Assembly (NCBI GenBank): GCA_905198575.1
Contig: CAJKDC010000003.1
Coordinates: 3,647-67,646, forward strand
Direction: 5' to 3'
Origin: an uncultured Bacteroides sp.
GTDB lineage: Bacteria > Bacteroidota > Bacteroidia > Bacteroidales > Bacteroidaceae
DNA length: 64,000 nt
Both the position numbers and the translations under genes were made by a program. Of this stretch, positions 52,625 through 60,835 are shown in pieces. The notes under the pieces are model-generated. The model did not search any database. It had not been told where the DNA came from and worked only from the letters and a program-made list of their open reading frames with translations. Within the stretch, counting starts at the first letter, position 1; the number at the start of each line of letters is the position of its first letter.

Positions 52625-53593
52625 ATGTATCCATTAAAATTCAAACCCATTCTGAAATCCACCATCTGGGGTGGCGAGAAAATCATTCCGTTCAAGCAGT
52701 TGCAGAGCGACCAGACACAGGTAGGCGAAAGCTGGGAAATCTCCGACGTTCCGGGCGACGAGTCTGTAGTGGCCGAAGGAGCCGATGCCGGCAAGAACCT
52801 GAGCCAGCTGATGGACGAATACCGCGGCGCACTGGTAGGACAGGCCAACTACGAACGTTTCGGGGGCAAGTTCCCGCTGCTCATCAAGTTCATCGACGCA
52901 CAGCAGGACCTCTCCATCCAGGTGCATCCCGATGACAAGCTGGCCATGCAGCGCCACAACTCCATGGGCAAGACCGAAATGTGGTACGTGGTAGACGCCA
53001 CTGCCGATGCCCACCTGCGCTCGGGCCTGTCGAAGAGCATCACTCCCGACGAGTATGCCCGGATGATTGCCGACAACACCATCTGCGATGCCCTGCGCGA
53101 CTACAGCATCCGTCCGGGCGACGTATTCTTCCTGCCTGCAGGCCGTATCCACAGCATCGGTGCCGGCTCGTTCATTGCAGAAATACAGCAAACATCGAAC
53201 GTGACTTACCGCATCTACGACTTCAACCGCAAGGACAAGAACGGCAACACCCGCGAACTGCACACCGAACTGTCGAAAGATGCCATCGACTACACCGTAC
53301 TCGACGACTACCGCACCCATTACACCCCTGCACAGAACCGGCCGGTGGAACTGGTGAGCTGTCCTTACTTCACTACCAGCGTATACGACCTGACCGAGCC
53401 GATGACAATGGATTACACAGAGCTCGACTCATTCGTCATCTACATCTGTATGCAGGGCGCTTGCACCGTGACCGACAACGAAGGCAACACCGTGGCACTG
53501 CGTGCCGGCGAATCGGTACTGTTCCCGGCCACTACCGGCAAACTGGAAGTAACTCCGCAGGGACAGTGCAAATTCCTGGAAACTTACGTATAA
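52625..53593 (+). CDS. manA: mannose-6-phosphate isomerase, class I
   Basis: A 322-residue cytoplasmic cupin enzyme that interconverts mannose-6-phosphate and fructose-6-phosphate. The N-terminal LKFKPILKSTIWGGEKI, the metal ligands in LSIQVHPDDKL near residue 97, GKTEMWYVVDA and GRIHSIGAGSFIAEIQQTS are those of short type I PMIs; length 322 is typical. Compared with the 585-residue copy in the mannose operon, this one is probably the housekeeping enzyme that makes mannose-6-phosphate for nucleotide sugars. Its GC content is much higher than that of the catabolic paralogue. The next gene starts 13 bp later. Confidence 0.95.
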   Translation: MYPLKFKPILKSTIWGGEKIIPFKQLQSDQTQVGESWEISDVPGDESVVAEGADAGKNLSQLMDEYRGALVGQANYERFGGKFPLLIKFIDAQQDLSIQVHPDDKLAMQRHNSMGKTEMWYVVDATADAHLRSGLSKSITPDEYARMIADNTICDALRDYSIRPGDVFFLPAGRIHSIGAGSFIAEIQQTSNVTYRIYDFNRKDKNGNTRELHTELSKDAIDYTVLDDYRTHYTPAQNRPVELVSCPYFTTSVYDLTEPMTMDYTELDSFVIYICMQGACTVTDNEGNTVALRAGESVLFPATTGKLEVTPQGQCKFLETYV

Positions 53594-53606
53594 CCCCGCT
53601 GCGCCT

Positions 53607-54446
53607 ATGAGTCACATCGCACTGGGACAATACAACCGCCTGCAGGTGGTAAAAGAAGTCGACTTCGGGATGTATCTGGACGGCGGCGACGACGGCGAGA
53701 TTCTGCTGCCCGGCCGCTACGTGCCCGAAGACTGCCGCGTGGGACAGGAGCTCGAAGTTTTCGTCTATCTGGACATGGACGAGCGTCTGGTAGCCACCAC
53801 CCTGCATCCGCACGCCACCGTGGGTCAGTTTGCCTGGCTGCGTGTGGCATGGGTCAACCGGCATGGCGCTTTCCTGGACTGGGGACTGATGAAAGACCTC
53901 TTCGTGCCTTTCCGCGAGCAGCGGCAGAAGATGCAGCAGGGCCACAGCTACATGGTATACATCTACCTGGACGATGAAAGCTACCGCATAGCCGCTTCGG
54001 CCAAGGTAGAGAAATTCCTGAGCAAGGAGATGCCTCCCTACAGGCACGGCAGCCGTGTAGACATCACCGTATGGCAGCCCGCCGAGCAGGGCTACCGCGT
54101 GATAGTGGACAACCGCTATGCCGGCATGCTCTACCGCAACCAGCTGTTCACCTCCGTAGCTCCCGGCATGAAGCTGCAGGCCTACGTGCGCCGCGTGCGG
54201 ACGGACGGCAAGCTGGACCTCGAGCTGCAACCCGACGGTATGGAGCGCATCGAAGAGTTTGCCCCCACACTGCTGGAGCACCTCAGGCAGCAGGGCGGAC
54301 ACATCGGTCTGCACGACGGCAGCGATGCCGCCGCCATCTACGCCGCCTTCGGGGTGAGCAAGAAAACTTTCAAGCGGGCCGTAGGCCAGCTTTACCGCCA
54401 GCGGCTCATCGTGCTGGAGCCTGACGGCATACGCCTGGCCGACTAA
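53607..54446 (+). CDS. CvfB-like S1-domain RNA-binding protein
   Basis: This 279-residue protein has the layout of the CvfB family: several S1-type OB domains (LQVVKEVDFGMYLDGGDDGEILL, then WVNRHGAFLDWGLMKDLFVPF, then a third repeat with RYAGMLYRNQLF) and a C-terminal winged helix (AAIYAAFGVSKKTFKRAVGQ, LYRQRLIVLEPDGIRL). CvfB proteins bind RNA and affect virulence-factor expression in Staphylococcus; the role in Bacteroidales is not known. It lies 13 bp after manA, most likely in the same transcript. A long hairpin without a T-run follows at 54485-54537. Confidence 0.88.
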   Translation: MSHIALGQYNRLQVVKEVDFGMYLDGGDDGEILLPGRYVPEDCRVGQELEVFVYLDMDERLVATTLHPHATVGQFAWLRVAWVNRHGAFLDWGLMKDLFVPFREQRQKMQQGHSYMVYIYLDDESYRIAASAKVEKFLSKEMPPYRHGSRVDITVWQPAEQGYRVIVDNRYAGMLYRNQLFTSVAPGMKLQAYVRRVRTDGKLDLELQPDGMERIEEFAPTLLEHLRQQGGHIGLHDGSDAAAIYAAFGVSKKTFKRAVGQLYRQRLIVLEPDGIRLAD

Positions 54447-54484
54447 CGCAGACATACACCACAGCAGGGACTGCACATTGTATA

Positions 54485-54537
54485 TATCCCCCTGTTCCGG
54501 CTTCCTGCACAGACAAGGAAGATGGAGCAGGGGGATA
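54485..54537 (+). repeat. 21-nt-arm hairpin after the cvfB-like gene
   Basis: The arms 54485-54505 and 54517-54537 (TATCCCCCTG.../...CAGGGGGATA) pair at 20 of 21 positions (18 Watson-Crick, two G-U) with an 11-nt loop. It begins 38 bp after the stop codon. No T-run follows on either strand, so it is not a standard intrinsic terminator; it may protect the 3' end of the transcript or be a protein-binding site. Confidence 0.8.
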
Positions 54538-54598
54538 ATTGCCACCAGTTTCCCTATCACAAATAGGAAATACCCTACAGAGAATTGGAGAGAATCTG

Positions 54599-54629
54599 TT
54601 GAAAAAGAAAAAATCCGGAAGTACTTTCG
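54599..54629 (+). promoter_or_regulatory. possible promoter of the His/Arg/Tyr-rich protein gene
   Basis: TTG (54599-54601) and TACTTTCG (54622-54629, one mismatch from TAnnTTTG) are separated by 20 bp and lie 36 bp before the ATG at 54666. Confidence 0.4.
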
Positions 54630-54665
54630 CACTCAAGAAAACATCATTTCTAAAAAACAGCACTT

Positions 54666-55505
54666 ATGAAACAGATACACATCCTTCTCGTTACGGCAGG
54701 ACTTCTGATATTCTCGCTGCCCGCACTGGCCTCGCGTCTGGGTGATATCCGCCTGCACGCCCGTTTCCTGACCGACAGGATGGCCTATGAACTGCGCCTC
54801 AGTCCGCAGCAGTACAACGACGTTTTCGAAATCAACTTTGACTTTCTCACGGCGGTCGACCCGCTGACCGACGATATGGCACGCGGCTACCGCTATGCCT
54901 ACGACCGCTATTACCGCTATCTGGATATGCGCAACGATGACCTGCGCTGGGTTTTGGCCGGAAGCATCTACACCCGACTGATGCGCATCGACTACTTTTT
55001 CCGTCCGCTGTGCATCATCGACCACAGCTGCCACCTGCGTGTATACCGTGTATATACCGACCACAGCCACTTCCATTTCCGCCGGCCGGCCCACTACCTT
55101 ACCTACCACGGTGCACACTGCCGCAGCCATTACGGAGGTGCCAGCTACTACCGCAAGCACTATAAAGAGCATTATCGCCACAATCCATACACCGGTTCTG
55201 TGAGTTGTCGTCCCGAGCACAAGCGTCAGGATTACATCATCGGCGGGAAACCGGCAGCCCTGCACCATCCGCCCCACTCCAACCGCCGTCCTACACATCC
55301 GGCAGTACGGCCCCAGCAGCCGTCCAGACCTGTGAATAAACGGCCCGCTACGGAGGATTTCAGACGGCCGGACAGCCGTCCGGAACGGAAACCGAAGGCA
55401 GAGCGCCGTGAACCGGCCAAAAACAACAGGCAGAACAATGCCGGTGGAGGAAGAAAAGCTGTAAAAGAAAATCCACGCAGGACACAAGCCGTGCGTGAAC
55501 TATAA
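54666..55505 (+). CDS. exported His/Arg/Tyr-rich protein of unknown function
   Basis: This 279-residue protein has a signal peptide (MKQIHILLVTAGLLIFSLPA, cut near ALA-SRL). Residues about 25-110 look folded, with many aromatic and charged residues (LTDRMAYELRLSPQQYNDVFEI, YRYAYDRYYRYLDMRNDDLRW); the motif of helices with ELxLsxxQ recalls small envelope-stress proteins, but I cannot name a family. Residues 115-170 are rich in His, Tyr and Arg (HSHFHFRRPAHYLTYHGAHC), suggesting metal or heme contact. Residues 190-279 are a disordered P/R/K/N-rich tail. Cysteines: CIIDHSC, HC and SC. The gene stands alone between the cvfB hairpin and the repeat array at 55543. Codon use is GC-rich like its neighbours. 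Confidence 0.6.
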   Translation: MKQIHILLVTAGLLIFSLPALASRLGDIRLHARFLTDRMAYELRLSPQQYNDVFEINFDFLTAVDPLTDDMARGYRYAYDRYYRYLDMRNDDLRWVLAGSIYTRLMRIDYFFRPLCIIDHSCHLRVYRVYTDHSHFHFRRPAHYLTYHGAHCRSHYGGASYYRKHYKEHYRHNPYTGSVSCRPEHKRQDYIIGGKPAALHHPPHSNRRPTHPAVRPQQPSRPVNKRPATEDFRRPDSRPERKPKAERREPAKNNRQNNAGGGRKAVKENPRRTQAVREL

Positions 55506-55868
55506 AAACAGCCGGAAAACAAGCGGAAAAGCTAACGCCCCTGCCGCATAAAAATTTTTCTTGCCGGACAAAAAAAATCGTGTTTTGGTGGAAAAATTTT
55601 CTAGCCGTATAAAAAAATTTTCTAGCTGAATAACTTTTTTTTCTAGCCGTATAGATTTTTTTTGCCGTAGGATAATAAAAAACGTACTATAAGCCGATAA
55701 ACCAACTATAAAAAATCGAAAAGAAGAAGGTCTATAATTTACTTTCAGCAGGCACAGCCAATGTTGCCCCGAAAGCAGATACCTTCCCCAAAACAAAGAG
55801 AACCGCACCGCAGCTCACACTTCAACCTGAGCCCTGATGCGGTTCTTTATGATTTTCTCCCCAACCTG
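55506..55868. other. 363-bp intergenic region with a degenerate 21-bp repeat array
   Basis: The region lies between the stop of the His-rich protein gene and the stop of the TolC-like gene, so it is the meeting point of convergent transcripts. The first 200 bp contain the repeat array described separately; the remainder (about 55700-55868) holds CCGCATCAGGG and GAACCGCACCGCAGC segments, where GAACCGCA...TGCGGTTC (around 55800-55846) forms an inverted repeat that could end the efflux operon. No gene is supported here; a 103-codon minus-strand frame across the array is discussed as a finding. Confidence 0.6.
55543..55700. repeat. array of about seven degenerate GCCG-headed repeats, period about 21 bp
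   Basis: GCCG (once GCTG) begins units at 55543, 55563, 55604, 55625, 55646, 55664 and 55693. The gaps are 20, 41, 21, 21, 18 and 29 bp. Each unit continues with about ATA and then a homopolymer-like A/T block, often ending TTTTCTA before the next GCCG, for example CTAGCCGTATAAAAAAATTT. The 41-bp gap looks like two units, one with a decayed head. Confidence 0.8.
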
Positions 55869-57188
55869 TTAAAGTTCCAGAGGAATTCCCCTGTAGAAAT
55901 CCAGAATCTTCATGCGAAACAGATAATCGTAACGGGCCTGAATAGATTCCGACACAGCCTTCATCCAGTTAGTACGGGCTTCGTTATAATCCGTAGCCGT
56001 TGCTTTCCCGTAACGGTACTTCTCCTCCATCAAGCGGAAAGAGACCTTGGCAGCCTTATCCGCCTTACTGCTGCTGGCAAAGCGAGCTTCTGCACCCACG
56101 GCATTGTAATATGCCTGCTGCACCTCTTTATAGAGCACCTTCTTCCGCTCCTCCAACTGCCAGCCGAGCAACGTGTGCTGGATACGCGCCGAGCGCACCC
56201 GATTACGCGTAGCAAAACGATTGAACACAGGAATACTGAGCGAAAAGCCTACATACTGACTGAAATTATCGCGCAACTGGCTGCCAAAAGCGATATTGTC
56301 GCGTCCGAACAACTTGTAATAATTCGTACCGAACCCTGCTCCCAGACTGAGCTGCGGATAGAAAGCACTCTGCGCAATGCGCACGCTCTTGAGCGCTCCC
56401 TCTACCCTATACTGAGCCGCCTTAACTTCAGGTCGCGACAGTACCGCCTGTCCGAAAACTTCAGACGGAGAAACCAGCCTGCCCGTCACACTGACCGCCG
56501 CCGTATCGGGAGCAACTATCTCAAATCCTTCCGGCGAAGGCAGTTCCAGCAGCTGACTCAGGTCGAGCAACGCCAGCCGCACGTTATTGTCCGCCTGCAC
56601 AGCCGAAAGCTCATCCTGCGCCAGACGCGCTTCCGCCTCGCGCCACTCCGCTTCCGAAGCCTTGCCGTTGCGGAAAAACTCCTCCTTCTGCTGCAGCAAA
56701 TCACGACTCAGCCCCACCTGCTCACAGGCCACTTTCGCCAGCTCCTCGTTGAACAGCACCTGCAGATAAGCCGAAGTCACCTGAATGCTGATATCCTCCT
56801 TCGCCTTGTTCAAGTCCTCCACGGCCGCCTTCAGATTCAGCCGGGCCAGCGCGATATTGTTCGGAATCTGCATCCCGGTAAACAGCGGAACACCGGTAGT
56901 AAGATTAAACGCCGTGTTCTGCGTATTCACACTCTGGTACGTATTGTCCGCCTGCAAGCTCCGTCCGAAGTTGAACGAGTGCGACACACTTCCGTTCAGG
57001 TTGGGCAGACGGCTCCAGCGCGCCGTACTCAGTTCCGTCTCACTCTGCCGGCATGCCTCCTCCTGCTGCTTCACCGTCAGGTTATGCGCTACGGCATATT
57101 CTATACACCGCCTCAAATCCCAGGCATCCTGTGCCCGGACCGGGAGCGCCATCGCCCAGACAGCTATCCCTATCATCCACTTATTCAT
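55869..57188 (-). CDS. TolC family outer membrane efflux protein
   Basis: This 439-residue protein has a signal peptide (MNKWMIGIAVWAMALPVRAQ) and two homologous halves of long helices and beta strands, as in TolC/OEP proteins: AWDLRRCIEYAVAHNLTVKQ at the start, NLNGSVSHSFNFGRS, and in the second half RPEVKAAQYRVEGALKSVRI and YRYGKATATDYNEARTNW. Trimers form the outer-membrane channel and periplasmic tunnel for the upstream ABC exporter. It overlaps the adaptor gene by 8 bp and is the last gene of the efflux operon. The repeat array lies beyond its 3' end. Confidence 0.93.
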   Translation of the reverse strand: MNKWMIGIAVWAMALPVRAQDAWDLRRCIEYAVAHNLTVKQQEEACRQSETELSTARWSRLPNLNGSVSHSFNFGRSLQADNTYQSVNTQNTAFNLTTGVPLFTGMQIPNNIALARLNLKAAVEDLNKAKEDISIQVTSAYLQVLFNEELAKVACEQVGLSRDLLQQKEEFFRNGKASEAEWREAEARLAQDELSAVQADNNVRLALLDLSQLLELPSPEGFEIVAPDTAAVSVTGRLVSPSEVFGQAVLSRPEVKAAQYRVEGALKSVRIAQSAFYPQLSLGAGFGTNYYKLFGRDNIAFGSQLRDNFSQYVGFSLSIPVFNRFATRNRVRSARIQHTLLGWQLEERKKVLYKEVQQAYYNAVGAEARFASSSKADKAAKVSFRLMEEKYRYGKATATDYNEARTNWMKAVSESIQARYDYLFRMKILDFYRGIPLEL

Positions 57189-58284
57189 GTCCTATCTCCT
57201 TTACACCACGTACGACATCCCCTTGCTTCAATCCCTTCTTTATTTCGATGCGGATACCATCGCTGATGCCCGTCTGCACCGCCTTGCGCTCGAACTGCTG
57301 GCGCGGAACCGAATCGGTGAGCAGATACACATAAGTCGAATCCCCCACAAACTCCACGGCACTTTCCGGAACCGACAGTGCTCCGTCCGCCTTCTCGAGC
57401 ACGATTTCGGCATTGGCACTGTAGCCCGAACGGACAGTAACCCCGTCAGGAACCTGTATGGCCGCCTTGATTTCAAACTGATTGGTACCGTTCTTCTCGG
57501 TAGCCTTCGGAGCGATATACTCCAGCACGGCATCGAACTTCATGTTCTGCAGCGCCCCCAGCGTAATGGAAACAGGAGTGCCCTCGCTGATTTTCCCGAC
57601 CTCCGTCTCGTCCACATTTCCACGGAAGATAAGGTCGTTCATATCGGCCACCGTAGCGATGGTAGTACCGTCGTTGAACGTATTGCTCATGATGACAGAG
57701 TTTCCCACTTTCACCGGCACATCCAGGATGAGCCCCGTAATGGTAGAGCGGATAAGCGTACTGCTGAACTCCGCACTGCGTTTCGTGATACCCTCCTTCA
57801 CAATCTCCAGATTATCCTTTGCCGCCTGCAACTCCTCACGCGCCTGCTTTACCTGCACCAGGCTTTTCTCATACTCCTCGCTGCTCACCAGCTTACTGTC
57901 GTACAGCTTCTTCATGCGTTCATAATCCACTTCGGCCTGTTTGCCGTTTATTTCGGCCAGACGTACCCGGCTTTCGGCAGCATTCAGCGTACCCAGTTCG
58001 GGGATAACCTTCACCTTGGCTATCACCTCACCCTCACTGACCGTCTGACCCGCCTCTTTATACACCCCGGCGATAATCCCCGAAATCTGCGGTTTAATCA
58101 GAATCTCATCCCGGGGCTCGATTTTTCCCGTAGCAATCGTCGTACGCTTCAGGTCGGACAGTTCCGCCTTCAAAACCGTGTAACGCTCCTCGGCCGGCTG
58201 CGATTTCTGATAAAGGAAGACAAATGTTCCCACAAAAATCAGCGCAATCACCACCAGCACTGCAATTTTTACATACTTCTTCAT
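57181..58284 (-). CDS. HlyD/MacA-type periplasmic adaptor
   Basis: A 367-residue membrane-fusion protein with an N-terminal anchor (VKIAVLVVIALIFVGTFVFL), a lipoyl-like domain split around a coiled-coil hairpin (GKIEPRDEILIKPQISGII, then EVDYERMKKLYDSKLVSSEE to about residue 150), and beta-barrel and membrane-proximal domains (VSITLGALQNMKFDAVLEYI). It should link the ABC transporter in the inner membrane to the TolC channel, as MacA does. It lies 49 bp after a permease gene and overlaps the TolC gene. Confidence 0.93.
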   Translation of the reverse strand: MKKYVKIAVLVVIALIFVGTFVFLYQKSQPAEERYTVLKAELSDLKRTTIATGKIEPRDEILIKPQISGIIAGVYKEAGQTVSEGEVIAKVKVIPELGTLNAAESRVRLAEINGKQAEVDYERMKKLYDSKLVSSEEYEKSLVQVKQAREELQAAKDNLEIVKEGITKRSAEFSSTLIRSTITGLILDVPVKVGNSVIMSNTFNDGTTIATVADMNDLIFRGNVDETEVGKISEGTPVSITLGALQNMKFDAVLEYIAPKATEKNGTNQFEIKAAIQVPDGVTVRSGYSANAEIVLEKADGALSVPESAVEFVGDSTYVYLLTDSVPRQQFERKAVQTGISDGIRIEIKKGLKQGDVVRGVKEIGHE

Positions 58285-58333
58285 ATCCTTGTTTCATTTT
58301 AAATCTATACAAATTTAATTGATCCGTTTATCC

Positions 58334-59575
58334 CTATTCATCGCGCATCGCCTCGACAGGCCGGATAGCCATTGCCCTGTATGCCGGTGCCAGTCCGGCC
58401 AATACCCCCAGCACCATCAGCATACATACAGCCCCTATCGCTCCCCGGAAACTAATCTGAAAATGTGCAGGAGAACCACCGGCAGCGGTTCCCATTTCGA
58501 GCAGATTCAGCACAAAAACGCCAAGACATACACCCGCCATACCTGCCAGCAGCGTAAGCACCACACTTTCCGACAGAATCTGCACCAGGATATCGCGCGG
58601 ACGGGCCCCGATGGCACGCCGGATACCAATCTCCGCCGTACGCTCGCGCACGGTGACCATCATAATGTTGCTCACCCCTACCACACCGGCCAGCAGCGTG
58701 CCCAGGCCCACCAGCCGGCTCAGCCGGTTGATACCCGTAAACAGACTGTCCACCATGCTGAACATCGCCTCGGCATTCACCTTTATCACCGCCTGCCTGT
58801 CGTCCGGATGCACCGTATGCGCCCGCTTCACCACCTGCTCCACCTTCTTCTCAATCTCACTTACCGAAAATCCCGGCAGTGCCGTATAGGCCAGCATCTG
58901 CACCTGCTGTCCGAAGTTATAATTGCGCTGCATGGTGCTGAAAGGGATGATGATACTCGTTTCCGACTGTCCCTGCACCGACATGTTGCCGGTAGCCATG
59001 CTCACCCCCACTACCCGGTAGTAAATACTGTCGATAGCGATAAAAGCCCCGCACGCACGTCCGGCCTGCGGAAAAAGCGACTCGTACACGCGCTTGCCTA
59101 TCACACATACCTTCCGATAGTCACGTATATCCGTGTCGTTGATAAAACGTCCCTCCGAAAGCCTTTGCTCTTCTATCCGCGCATACTCCGGATACAGCCC
59201 CTTGAGCGTGACCGACGTACGGTTCTCGCCGCACACCGCACCCACTCCCCATCGGGCCAGATTAGGTGATACCACATCAATCTCGGGCACACTGCGGCGC
59301 ACCTTTTCTACATCCGCATTCACCAGTTCCCAGTAGCGTCCTTTCCGGAAACCCTTATAAGCCTTACCGGTTTCATTGGTTACCAGGAAACCCGAGTTCG
59401 TGGCAAATCCCTCAAAATTGGCCGACAGCATATCCTTCATACCTTCGGAACCTCCCATCAGTACAATCAGCATGAAAATACCCCAGAACACCCCGAAAGC
59501 CGTAAGCAGACTGCGGGTTTTGTTACGCGTAATGGTAACCCCTATTTCTTCCCATCTGTCTAAATCCATCCTCAT
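58334..59575 (-). CDS. MacB-type ABC transporter permease
   Basis: A 413-residue permease with four transmembrane helices: one near the N-terminus (RSLLTAFGVFWGIFMLIVLM), a large periplasmic MacB_PCD domain (residues about 45-275) and an FtsX-type core of three helices at the end (LGTLLAGVVGVSNIMMVTVRERT... GIRRAIGARP). The ATP-binding domain is on a separate gene, unlike MacB of E. coli. The second permease gene upstream ends 1 bp before this one starts; the two are similar in layout and probably form a heterodimer. Confidence 0.92.
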   Translation of the reverse strand: MRMDLDRWEEIGVTITRNKTRSLLTAFGVFWGIFMLIVLMGGSEGMKDMLSANFEGFATNSGFLVTNETGKAYKGFRKGRYWELVNADVEKVRRSVPEIDVVSPNLARWGVGAVCGENRTSVTLKGLYPEYARIEEQRLSEGRFINDTDIRDYRKVCVIGKRVYESLFPQAGRACGAFIAIDSIYYRVVGVSMATGNMSVQGQSETSIIIPFSTMQRNYNFGQQVQMLAYTALPGFSVSEIEKKVEQVVKRAHTVHPDDRQAVIKVNAEAMFSMVDSLFTGINRLSRLVGLGTLLAGVVGVSNIMMVTVRERTAEIGIRRAIGARPRDILVQILSESVVLTLLAGMAGVCLGVFVLNLLEMGTAAGGSPAHFQISFRGAIGAVCMLMVLGVLAGLAPAYRAMAIRPVEAMRDE

Positions 59576-59576
59576 A

Positions 59577-60827
59577 TCAATCCGCTCTTAATGCCTCTAT
59601 CGGCCGGATCATCACCGCCTTGCGGGCAGGGAAGAATCCGGCTGATGTACCGGCAATGATTAATGTCAGCGTAGCCTGTATGGCTACACTTATATCTACC
59701 GTAGGATTATGGAAAACCGTAGCCGAGAAAACACCTGCATCCACTGTCTGCTGACCGAACAACCGGTCCATATACTCCGTAGCCAGAATACCGGCTACCA
59801 TACCCACATAACCAAAAAATGTAGTAATAAGCACACTCTCGGCTATAATTAGTCGCAAGATGGAAAACGGACTTGCCCCCAAAGCCTTGCGGATGCCAAA
59901 CTCATGCGTCCGCTCGCGCACGGTAATCAGCATAATATTGCTGACACCCACGATACCACTGATAAGTGTAAAGATACCGATTACCCAGATAGCGATGTGC
60001 AGGATGGAAGTAGCCTGCTGCTGTTGCAGATACTGCGTAAAGCGGTTCCATATCCACACAGCTCCGTTATCCGAAGCGTCAAACTGATGACGGTGAGCCA
60101 GCATCGTACGGAAATCGTCTTCAAAACGATCATTCGTTTTTTCATCGGTCAAACCTCGGGTTGTAAACATCAGATTATCCACAAGGTTACCCTTGGCATA
60201 TAGCAGGCTCAATGTACTGTAAGGAACATACACCGAAGGAGAAAAGAAGTTCTGGTCATCGTATATTCCTACCACTTTAAAAGCCAGACCATTGACCTTG
60301 ATCATCTTTCCTAAGGCCGACTCACGGGGAAAAAGCATCTCTACCGTCTTTTTGTGCAACACCATCACTTTACGGTTTTCCTGCATATCCAGCTGATTAA
60401 TAAAACGTCCTTCCACCAACTTGATTCCCTCAATTTGTACCAGCGAAGGCATTACTCCTTCTAATGTAATGGAAACATGGTCTTTTCCATACGTTATATC
60501 TACTGCATTCTGGCTTACTGTTGCCCCGACTTCCATAATATTGTCCGGGAAACGGACAGCAGTCAATCTGCAATCTTCCTGTTCCAGCTCTACATTCCGG
60601 CCTTCCTGCATTCCCTGCCAAGGCTTTGTTGTAGTTCCCGGATAAACCTTTACCGAGTTCATCACCACATTGCCCGAGTTCAGCTCGAACGCATGAATCA
60701 ATCCGTTTCCGGCTCCCAGCAGCACAATCAGGATAAAAATCCCCCATGCCACCGATAACCCCGTAAGCACCGTACGCAGTTTATTACGCATCACAGTGCC
60801 CAGAATTTCCTGTAACAAATCCCTCAT
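59577..60827 (-). CDS. MacB-type ABC transporter permease, second copy
   Basis: This 416-residue protein has the same topology as the preceding permease: N-terminal helix (NKLRTVLTGLSVAWGIFILI), periplasmic domain, and a C-terminal FtsX core (GIVGVSNIMLITVRERTHEF, GIRKALGASPFSILRLIIAE). The conserved RERTxEFGIRKALGA coupling loop contacts the ATPase. It is encoded 8 bp after the ATP-binding subunit gene. Base composition here is lower in GC than in the other permease gene. Confidence 0.92.
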   Translation of the reverse strand: MRDLLQEILGTVMRNKLRTVLTGLSVAWGIFILIVLLGAGNGLIHAFELNSGNVVMNSVKVYPGTTTKPWQGMQEGRNVELEQEDCRLTAVRFPDNIMEVGATVSQNAVDITYGKDHVSITLEGVMPSLVQIEGIKLVEGRFINQLDMQENRKVMVLHKKTVEMLFPRESALGKMIKVNGLAFKVVGIYDDQNFFSPSVYVPYSTLSLLYAKGNLVDNLMFTTRGLTDEKTNDRFEDDFRTMLAHRHQFDASDNGAVWIWNRFTQYLQQQQATSILHIAIWVIGIFTLISGIVGVSNIMLITVRERTHEFGIRKALGASPFSILRLIIAESVLITTFFGYVGMVAGILATEYMDRLFGQQTVDAGVFSATVFHNPTVDISVAIQATLTLIIAGTSAGFFPARKAVMIRPIEALRAD

Positions 60828-60835
60828 AGCATTGC

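Noticed and set aside
55761..58302. Plus-strand frames of about 500 codons (55761-57266 and 56785-58302)
   Set aside because: They are antisense to the TolC-like and adaptor genes, which have clear signatures and operon spacing.
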